8,211 nt of DNA from Fluviicola sp. GTDB taxonomy: Bacteria > Bacteroidota > Bacteroidia > Flavobacteriales_D > Crocinitomicaceae. Position 1 is the first letter of the stretch; every line of letters starts with the position of its first letter. The stretch covers positions 1-8,211 of the forward strand of contig NZ_JASLCN010000203.1 of assembly GCF_030151805.1 (NCBI RefSeq), written 5' to 3'. The notes beneath the pieces are model-generated. The model worked only from the letters and a program-made list of their open reading frames with translations. It was not told where the DNA came from and made no database searches. The position numbers and the translations under genes were made by a program. This document shows, in pieces, positions 1-5,527 of this stretch.

Positions 1-213
1 CAGGAAACACCGCTAACGAAAGTTGTCATTATTTCAAAAAAACCTGCGGAGAAATTCAAACTATTGAAAAGCACATTTACCGAATTGAAAAATTGGAAAG
101 CCAATCCGGACAAAGAGTTTGCAGTCAAAATACTCCTGAACGACAAAAGTCAATTGATTGTATTGAACCAAAAGACTTCGAGCATTGAAACGCTGATCAA
201 ATCCATTCAATAA
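1..213 (+). CDS. 3' end of an unrecognised protein gene (5'-truncated by window edge)
   Basis: Frame 1 is open from the first base to a TAA at 211-213, giving the last 70 residues of a protein that begins outside the window. The visible part is lysine-rich and hydrophilic (about 14 Lys), with alternating hydrophobic stretches such as TKVVIISKKP, FAVKILLND and SQLIVLNQKT that look like beta strands, and it ends in a short helix-like SIETLIKSIQ. There is no membrane segment, cysteine or catalytic motif in view. The spelling looks genuinely coding: there is no internal stop, and the next gene follows on the same strand after 65 nt, which would fit co-transcription. I do not recognise the family and assign no function. 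Confidence 0.7.
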   Translation, partial: QETPLTKVVIISKKPAEKFKLLKSTFTELKNWKANPDKEFAVKILLNDKSQLIVLNQKTSSIETLIKSIQ

Positions 214-278
214 AACGTTTTTCGCTTAATCGCATTATTCTAAAAGGAACATTGATTCGTAAAACACTACTTATAATT

Positions 279-776
279 ATGAAAAACACTCTGAAATCAT
301 TCAGTTTTGCATTGGGATTCGTAGCTGTTTTAATGGCTTGTGACGAGAACAAAATAAACGTTTCTGAAGGAAGATTAGAACTTCCGGAACCGGATAAAGC
401 TATGCGCATTGACTATCAAATAAGAGAATCACTAGCACTGATCTCTAAAGAGATTACGAATTCGGACGATATTGAATCATGTAATAACGGTAAAAAATTA
501 ATCAATAGTGGAACTGAAATACTTCCCTATTTGGCCAACACTTTCTCAGATTCCACTAAAACCCCTGTTTTTTCTAAAATCAATAACAGAACATTAACGA
601 TCGGGGAAATTGCCATTATTATCGCAAGTGAAATCAAACCCATTCCTATTGCCAGAGTTGTCGGGATTCAGCAATGTACGCCTCCATTTCAACAGGATAT
701 TGAACACTATTTTTGGAAAATAAAGCTGAATCCGAGTGGTTTTATGAAAGAATATACTATCTGGATCTGGGAATAA
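279..776 (+). CDS. Small predicted lipoprotein of unknown function
   Basis: Predicted 165-aa exported lipoprotein. From the ATG at 279 the protein opens with a classic lipoprotein signal: a short basic n-region (MKNTLK), a hydrophobic core (FALGFVAVL) and the lipobox L18-M19-A20-C21. It would therefore be cleaved before Cys21, lipidated and anchored to the inner or outer membrane. The mature part starts DENK and is mostly polar. It has a central segment EILPYLANTFSDSTKTPVFS followed by TIGEIAIIIASEIKPIP, and a Trp/Tyr-rich C-terminus (YTIWIWE). Two further cysteines (in SCNNG and QQCTPP) could form a disulfide in the periplasm, which is inference. A TTG nine codons upstream (252) is preceded by AAAAGGAAC, but using it would lengthen the signal peptide unusually, so ATG 279 is preferred. 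I do not recognise a family. It is convergent with dnaE. Confidence 0.75.
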   Translation: MKNTLKSFSFALGFVAVLMACDENKINVSEGRLELPEPDKAMRIDYQIRESLALISKEITNSDDIESCNNGKKLINSGTEILPYLANTFSDSTKTPVFSKINNRTLTIGEIAIIIASEIKPIPIARVVGIQQCTPPFQQDIEHYFWKIKLNPSGFMKEYTIWIWE

Positions 777-800
777 TATAGCTCATGAGGCTGTTGCTAA

Positions 801-827
801 CTGAGATTGGTAATCCACCCCTCTCAG
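801..827. repeat. Stem-loop 1 in the convergent spacer
   Basis: CTGAGA at 801-806 pairs with TCTCAG at 822-827. Inside it, after a 2x2 internal loop, GGT (809-811) pairs with ACC (817-819) around a 5-nt loop. It lies between the convergent 3' ends of the lipoprotein gene and dnaE and directly abuts the next stem-loop. There is no T-tract on either side, so it is not a canonical intrinsic terminator, although it could act as a transcript end or a 3' stabiliser for either gene. Confidence 0.5.
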
Positions 828-845
828 TCTCCCCTCAAGGGGAGA
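828..845. terminator. GC-rich stem-loop 2 between convergent genes, possible bidirectional 3' hairpin
   Basis: A perfect 7-bp stem, TCTCCCC (828-834) with GGGGAGA (839-845), closes a TCAA tetraloop (TTGA when read on the minus strand). It begins on the base after the preceding hairpin. It sits 52 nt beyond the stop of the lipoprotein gene and 43 nt beyond the stop of dnaE, so it could serve both convergent transcripts. No T-run follows on either strand, so termination is inferred from position only. The CCCCTC block also appears at 818-823, making an imperfect direct repeat. From memory, similar C-rich/G-rich palindromes recur between genes in Bacteroidota genomes. It may therefore be a dispersed intergenic repeat rather than a dedicated terminator. 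Confidence 0.4.
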
Positions 846-887
846 AGCCGGATAATCTGTTTTGCCTTTTAACTTCAACCTTTTCAT

Positions 888-3800
888 TTAATTCGTATCA
901 AATCCCACTTCCAGCTGCATTTCCTTCATTTCTGAGAGCATGCGTGCAGACGGATTGATTCTCAAACGTTTTGAAGGCATCGTCACTGTCAGATTGTCCA
1001 AATGATCAATTACCGTGAACTTCACCGAACAGTTTCCTTCTTCGCTTTCCTTAAACATGGATTCCAGTTTATTCAACATCATCTGATCCAGTAATTTGAT
1101 CGGAACTGTGATGTTGATTGTTGCGGTTTTCGTTCCCATCATATCCTGCAATTGCTCGATTGAGTTAATGCTGAATTCGATCGGTTTCATTTTCGTGATC
1201 TTATCCGGGTACGGCCCTTCCTGAACTCTTCCCCTGATGGCTACAAACAAATCCTTTGTCAACAAGTGTTTAAACTTCAGATAAGTATCTCCGAAAATGT
1301 ATTGCTTGTGCGAATTGGTATAATCTTCAATCAGGATTAATCCGAAAGGTTTTCCTGTTTTTGTGGTCAAATGCTGTGCATCGGTGATAATTGCCGGAAT
1401 GGTGAAATCGCGCCCGAGGTGATGTTTCACATTGGAAAGTAATTCGACGTTTCCATTACAAAATGCTTCGATTTCCACTCTGAAATCATCCAGCGGATGC
1501 CCCGAAATAAAGATTCCTACTACTTCCCGTTCGCGGTTTAATTTGTAGAGCAAACTCCATTCTTCCGAATTCGGAATACTCGGTTCCGGCATTTTCACAT
1601 CTGCCGTTTCTCCAAACATGGAAACCTGTGCAGAATTTTCGTTATCCTGTAAGCTATTCCCATATTTCAGTGCATTTTCAATGAATGTTTTTCCTCCCGG
1701 ATCCAATGCAAAATACTGCGCACGGTGTGCTCCTCTGAAGGAATCAAAACAACCGGCATACGCCATGCTTTCCAACGCTTTCTTGTTCACCAAACGCAGG
1801 TTCAGGCGCTTTGTCATGTCGAAAATCGAAGTGAAGAATCCATTTGCGCGTTCTTCAATGATGTTTTCAACCGGGCCGCTTCCCAAACCTTTGATTCCAC
1901 CCAAACCAAAACGAATTGCTCCAGCCTGGTTCACCGTAAATTCATAGACTGATTCATTCACATCCGGTCCCAATACTTCCAATCCCATGCGCCGGCATTC
2001 TTCCATGAAGAAACTCACCTGCGTGATGTCATTTAAGTTATTCGAAAGTACCGCAGCCATGAATTCTGCCGGGTAATTCGCTTTCAAATAAGCAGTTTGG
2101 TAGGCAATCCAGGCATAACACGTGGAATGCGATTTGTTGAAGGCATAGGACGCGAATGCTTCCCAGTCTTTCCACACTTTTTCCAGAATCACCGGATCAT
2201 GTCCTCTTTGCTGACCTTGTTCAACGAACTGAGGCTTCATTTTATCCAGGATGTAACGCTGCTTTTTACCCATTGCTTTACGCAAAACGTCGGCGTCACC
2301 TTTGGAAAAGCCTGCCAATTTCTGGGACAAAAGCATTACCTGCTCCTGATAAACTGTAATTCCGTATGTTTCTTTCAGATACTCTTCACAAGCATCCAAA
2401 TCGTATTTGATTTCTTGTTCTCCGTTTTTCCGTTTAATGAAGTCCGGAATGTATTCCAGCGGACCCGGACGGTACAAGGCATTCATGGCGATCAAATCGG
2501 CAAATACCGAAGGACGCAATTCACGCATGTATTTTTGCATTCCGGGACTTTCATATTGGAAAATCCCTACTGTTTCACCACGCTGGAATAACTCGTAAGT
2601 CTTTTCGTCATCAATCGGGAAAGTATCCGGATCTAAGTCGATGTCGTGACGTTTCTTCACGTTTTTGACTGCATCCTTGATCAAGGTGAGCGTCTTCAGA
2701 CCCAAGAAGTCCATTTTCAGCAAACCGGCTTCTTCCGCCACCGAGTTATCAAACTGCGTGCACCACATTCCCGTATCCTTCGCCAAAGCAACCGGAACGA
2801 AATTCGTAATATCATCCGGAGTAATGATGACTCCACAGGCGTGAATTCCCGTATTTCGGACAGAGCCTTCAATTCGCTGCGCTTGTCTCAAAACCTGCGC
2901 ACGCATGTCCGTTCCGCGGGCAAGTGTACGTAATTCCTGTACGTTTGCCAGATCCTGGGGGCTATTCGCCAGTTTTTCTGCCAATTTGGGTTCTTCCCAA
3001 TTGAAAATAGCATCCAGCGAAAAGTTATCCGGGATCAACTTGGCCAATCCGTTGGTTTCGATCAAAGGAAGATCCAATACACGACCTGCATCGCGAATAG
3101 ACGATTTCGCAGCCATCGTACCGTAGGTAATGATCTGCGCCACCTGGTTTGCACCGTATTTTGCAATTACCCAGTCAATTACCCGTCCACGACCTTCATC
3201 GTCGAAATCGATATCAATATCGGGCATGGAAACACGATCCGGATTTAAGAAACGCTCAAATAGGAGATCGTACGCAATCGGATCGACATTGGTAATTCCG
3301 GTACAATATGCCACCGCAGAACCTGCGGCAGATCCACGTCCCGGACCAACGGAAACTCCCATGTCGCGGGCTGCCTGACAGAAATCCTGTACGATCAAGA
3401 AATACCCGGGATATCCTGTTTTCTCGACCGTTGCCAATTCGAAATCCAAACGTTCGCGGATTTCGTCCGTAATTTCAGGATAGCGCTTCGCTGCTCCTTC
3501 ATATGTTAAGTGCCTTAAATAGGCATTTTCTCCTCTTTTACCACCGTCAACCTCATCTTCCGGGAATTTGAATTCTTCCGGAATTTCGAAGGCTGGAAGC
3601 AATACTTCCCGTGCCAGGGCATACGGTTCAATTTTCCCTAAGATTTCTGCTACGCTTTCTATTGCTTCCGGTAAATCCAGGAACAATTCCTTCATTTCGT
3701 CGGCAGATTTGAAGTAGTATTCTTCGTTTTCCAATCCGAAACGGAAATTTCTTCCTTTTCCTTTTGGAGTTGTAACCTGTTCTCCGTCTCTTACACACAA

Positions 3801-5273
3801 CAAAATATCGTGCGTATTCGCATCTTCTCTTGTTCCGTAAAATGTGTTATTTGTTGCGACGACTTTTACTTCGTGCTTCTGAGCCAGTTTGATCAGGGAA
3901 GCATTGACACGGTTTTCGTCTTCCTGCCCGTGGCGCATGATTTCTACATACAAATCGTCCTTGAAGATGTTTTTCCACCAAACAAGTGCTTCTTCTGCCT
4001 GTTTCTCACCGACATTCAGTAACAAACTTGGTACTTCACCGCTCAAACCTCCGGTCAAAACGATCAAATCTTCGTGATACTGCGCGATAATCGTTTTATC
4101 GATCCGTGGCACGTAATACATTCCTTCCGTATGTGCTGCAGATGCCAGCTTGATGAGGTTGTGATACCCGTTTTTATTTTTTGCCAGAAAAACAACCAAT
4201 GAACCGTTGTCTTTAACGGTCTTATCTTTCCGGTCGCGGCAAACATACATCTCACAACCGATGATCGGCAGTAACGGTTCTCTGTTATAAACCTGCCCGT
4301 TTTCTTCAGCTTGTTGTCTTTCTGCTTCTATTTCTTTATTGATTCCGGCAATGGCTTTCTCGAAATGGAAAGCAGCCATCATGTTTCCGATATCCGTCAG
4401 CGCGACAGCCGGCATGTTGTGTTTCACCGCTTGCTTGATCAATCCTTTCACATCCATAGTGGATTGAAGAATTGTAAACTGCGTGTGATTGTGCAAATGA
4501 ACAAACGGAAGGTCTTTCAAGCGCTCACGCGCTTCGGAAACGTCTACCGAAATCGTATCATCGCTTGTCTGCTTCTTAAGCTTTGCACTTTCTTCTTTTA
4601 AGTTGAGGTGCGTCAGACCAATCGGTTGAATGTAATCCGGGTTCGCAATTTTGAAGCGATCGAAATACTCTAACTCAACCTTTAGTTCTTCTTTGGTAAA
4701 AACTTCTCTGCGTACCAATTCGAAGAAACAACGCGTGGTTGCTTCCACATCGGCAGTTGCATTATGTGCTTCTCCGAACGGAACGTTGAACAAATAGCTG
4801 TGCAATTCGGTTAGTGTCGGCAGTTTGAATTTACCTCCCCTACCTCCGGGAATTTTACACAATTCGGCAGTTACTTCCGTACAGGTATCCAATACCGGAA
4901 GATCGTGCATGGTTGTTTCAACCTTGGTTCGCAGGAATTCGGCTCCCATGATGTTGAGGTCGAAACCGATATTTTGCCCCACTACAAACTTTGCTTTCCG
5001 CAGGGCTTCATTAAATTCTGCGATAACATCTTCCAGCGCTTCTCCCTGCTCTAAGGCAAGTTCTGTCGAAATACCGTGAATCCGTTCCGCATCATAGGGA
5101 ATATCGAACCCATCCGGGCGAATCAGGAAGTCTTTTGCTTCGAGCACATTTCCCAATTCATCATGTAATTGCCAGGCGATCTGTATGGCTCTCGGCCAGT
5201 TATCCAGATCCGTCAATGGAGCATTCCAATCACGTGGTAAACCTGTTGTTTCGGTATCGAAAATCAAAAACAT
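888..5273 (-). CDS. dnaE: DNA polymerase III alpha subunit with fused N-terminal proofreading exonuclease
   Basis: Replicative DNA polymerase catalytic subunit (1461 aa), cytoplasmic, part of the Pol III holoenzyme. Residues 1-190 form a DnaQ/epsilon-like DEDDh 3'-5' exonuclease: ExoI D6-T-E8 in FDTETTG, ExoII D105 in NIGFD, and ExoIII H170 and D175 in HNATAD. A PHP domain follows (about 255-480; HLHNHT at 259-264). The C-family polymerase core has GPGRGSAAGS (643-652) and the predicted catalytic aspartates D685 and D687 (PDIDIDF) and D855 (KMDFLGL). C-terminal to this are a helix-hairpin-helix region (about 1100-1180), a beta-clamp-binding pentapeptide QVSMF (1216-1220) and an OB fold (about 1288-1370). 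Epsilon is a separate protein in E. coli, which explains the roughly 300 extra residues here. PHP metal-ligand positions are partly lost (I295; N476 and F478 in the NDxHY motif), suggesting the PHP is structural. The ATG at 5271-5273 begins right at the first exonuclease strand, so this start is natural. No frameshift was seen. It is convergent with the lipoprotein gene. Confidence 0.96.
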   Translation of the reverse strand: MFLIFDTETTGLPRDWNAPLTDLDNWPRAIQIAWQLHDELGNVLEAKDFLIRPDGFDIPYDAERIHGISTELALEQGEALEDVIAEFNEALRKAKFVVGQNIGFDLNIMGAEFLRTKVETTMHDLPVLDTCTEVTAELCKIPGGRGGKFKLPTLTELHSYLFNVPFGEAHNATADVEATTRCFFELVRREVFTKEELKVELEYFDRFKIANPDYIQPIGLTHLNLKEESAKLKKQTSDDTISVDVSEARERLKDLPFVHLHNHTQFTILQSTMDVKGLIKQAVKHNMPAVALTDIGNMMAAFHFEKAIAGINKEIEAERQQAEENGQVYNREPLLPIIGCEMYVCRDRKDKTVKDNGSLVVFLAKNKNGYHNLIKLASAAHTEGMYYVPRIDKTIIAQYHEDLIVLTGGLSGEVPSLLLNVGEKQAEEALVWWKNIFKDDLYVEIMRHGQEDENRVNASLIKLAQKHEVKVVATNNTFYGTREDANTHDILLCVRDGEQVTTPKGKGRNFRFGLENEEYYFKSADEMKELFLDLPEAIESVAEILGKIEPYALAREVLLPAFEIPEEFKFPEDEVDGGKRGENAYLRHLTYEGAAKRYPEITDEIRERLDFELATVEKTGYPGYFLIVQDFCQAARDMGVSVGPGRGSAAGSAVAYCTGITNVDPIAYDLLFERFLNPDRVSMPDIDIDFDDEGRGRVIDWVIAKYGANQVAQIITYGTMAAKSSIRDAGRVLDLPLIETNGLAKLIPDNFSLDAIFNWEEPKLAEKLANSPQDLANVQELRTLARGTDMRAQVLRQAQRIEGSVRNTGIHACGVIITPDDITNFVPVALAKDTGMWCTQFDNSVAEEAGLLKMDFLGLKTLTLIKDAVKNVKKRHDIDLDPDTFPIDDEKTYELFQRGETVGIFQYESPGMQKYMRELRPSVFADLIAMNALYRPGPLEYIPDFIKRKNGEQEIKYDLDACEEYLKETYGITVYQEQVMLLSQKLAGFSKGDADVLRKAMGKKQRYILDKMKPQFVEQGQQRGHDPVILEKVWKDWEAFASYAFNKSHSTCYAWIAYQTAYLKANYPAEFMAAVLSNNLNDITQVSFFMEECRRMGLEVLGPDVNESVYEFTVNQAGAIRFGLGGIKGLGSGPVENIIEERANGFFTSIFDMTKRLNLRLVNKKALESMAYAGCFDSFRGAHRAQYFALDPGGKTFIENALKYGNSLQDNENSAQVSMFGETADVKMPEPSIPNSEEWSLLYKLNREREVVGIFISGHPLDDFRVEIEAFCNGNVELLSNVKHHLGRDFTIPAIITDAQHLTTKTGKPFGLILIEDYTNSHKQYIFGDTYLKFKHLLTKDLFVAIRGRVQEGPYPDKITKMKPIEFSINSIEQLQDMMGTKTATINITVPIKLLDQMMLNKLESMFKESEEGNCSVKFTVIDHLDNLTVTMPSKRLRINPSARMLSEMKEMQLEVGFDTN

Positions 5274-5295
5274 GCGCGCTCTTTTTTGGGGACAA

Positions 5296-5303
5296 TAAAG
5301 ATA
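5296..5303 (-). promoter_or_regulatory. Possible -7 box for dnaE
   Basis: Read on the minus strand this is TATCTTTA, one mismatch from the Bacteroidota sigma-A -7 consensus TAnnTTTG. It would place the transcription start only about 15 nt upstream of the dnaE ATG. The nearest upstream TTG (5329-5331 on the minus strand) is 25 nt away, longer than the usual roughly 19-20 nt, so the -33 half is not convincing. The whole element overlaps or adjoins the 5315-5358 inverted repeat. Confidence 0.25.
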
Positions 5304-5314
5304 GTGAAAAGAAA

Positions 5315-5358
5315 GGGATGATTAAAAGCAAGCTCGTTTCTTGTTAATAACTCATCCC
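5315..5358. repeat. 44-nt interrupted inverted repeat just upstream of dnaE
   Basis: GGGATGA (5315-5321) pairs with TCATCCC (5352-5358). After one bulged C, TTA (5322-5324) pairs with TAA (5348-5350). Past an AA/AA internal loop, AGCAAG (5327-5332) pairs with CTTGTT (5340-5345, one G-U pair) around a 7-nt loop. It ends 42 nt upstream of the dnaE start codon. Depending on where transcription starts, it is either a leader RNA hairpin or a DNA site overlapping the promoter. No T-tract follows on the minus strand. Function is unknown. Confidence 0.5.
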
Positions 5359-5435
5359 GATTCTTTGAAAGTTTTTACGGGTAGATTTGGATGTAAATCC
5401 GGCAACTGACTTCTTTCTCCCACAGATTCCGCAAA

Positions 5436-5484
5436 CTCCGACAGAGCCGGAGCGCAGATCAGATATCCTGTTTACTATCTGCGC
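5436..5484. repeat. Two touching inverted repeats downstream of the transglutaminase gene
   Basis: CTCCG (5436-5440) pairs with CGGAG (5448-5452) around a 7-nt loop. GCGCAGAT (5452-5459) pairs perfectly with ATCTGCGC (5477-5484) around a 17-nt loop, sharing base 5452 with the first. The pair sits 44-92 nt beyond the stop codon of the minus-strand transglutaminase-like gene, where a transcript end would be expected. There is no T-run after the hairpins on the minus strand, so this is not a canonical Rho-independent terminator. The rest of the 254-nt spacer (5274-5527) holds a smaller GATTT/AAATC stem at 5384-5399 and no credible gene. Confidence 0.45.
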
Positions 5485-5527
5485 GAAAAATTTATGTACC
5501 AACTAAATTCCCAAACAAAACATCCTG

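Noticed and set aside
212..221. AAAACGTTTT palindrome after the first stop codon
   Set aside because: It has no loop and no GC-rich stem, so it cannot form a terminator hairpin; the length is unremarkable in AT-rich DNA.
252..278. TTG start with AAAAGGAAC upstream for the lipoprotein gene
   Set aside because: It would add nine residues before an already complete lipoprotein signal peptide. The purine run is very close to the TTG, and Bacteroidota rely little on Shine-Dalgarno pairing.
197..409. 70-codon minus-strand frame near the left end
   Set aside because: It overlaps the lipoprotein signal region on the other strand and shows no recognisable protein features.
2097..2591. 164-codon open frame on the + strand inside dnaE
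   Set aside because: It is fully antisense to the conserved polymerase core. Its composition (Phe, Cys and His rich) is typical of a shadow frame.
5342..5350. DnaA-box-like TTATTAACA on the minus strand upstream of dnaE
   Set aside because: It matches only seven of nine positions of TTATCCACA, it is a single copy, and it lies inside the arm of an inverted repeat. It is not evidence of an origin or of DnaA control.
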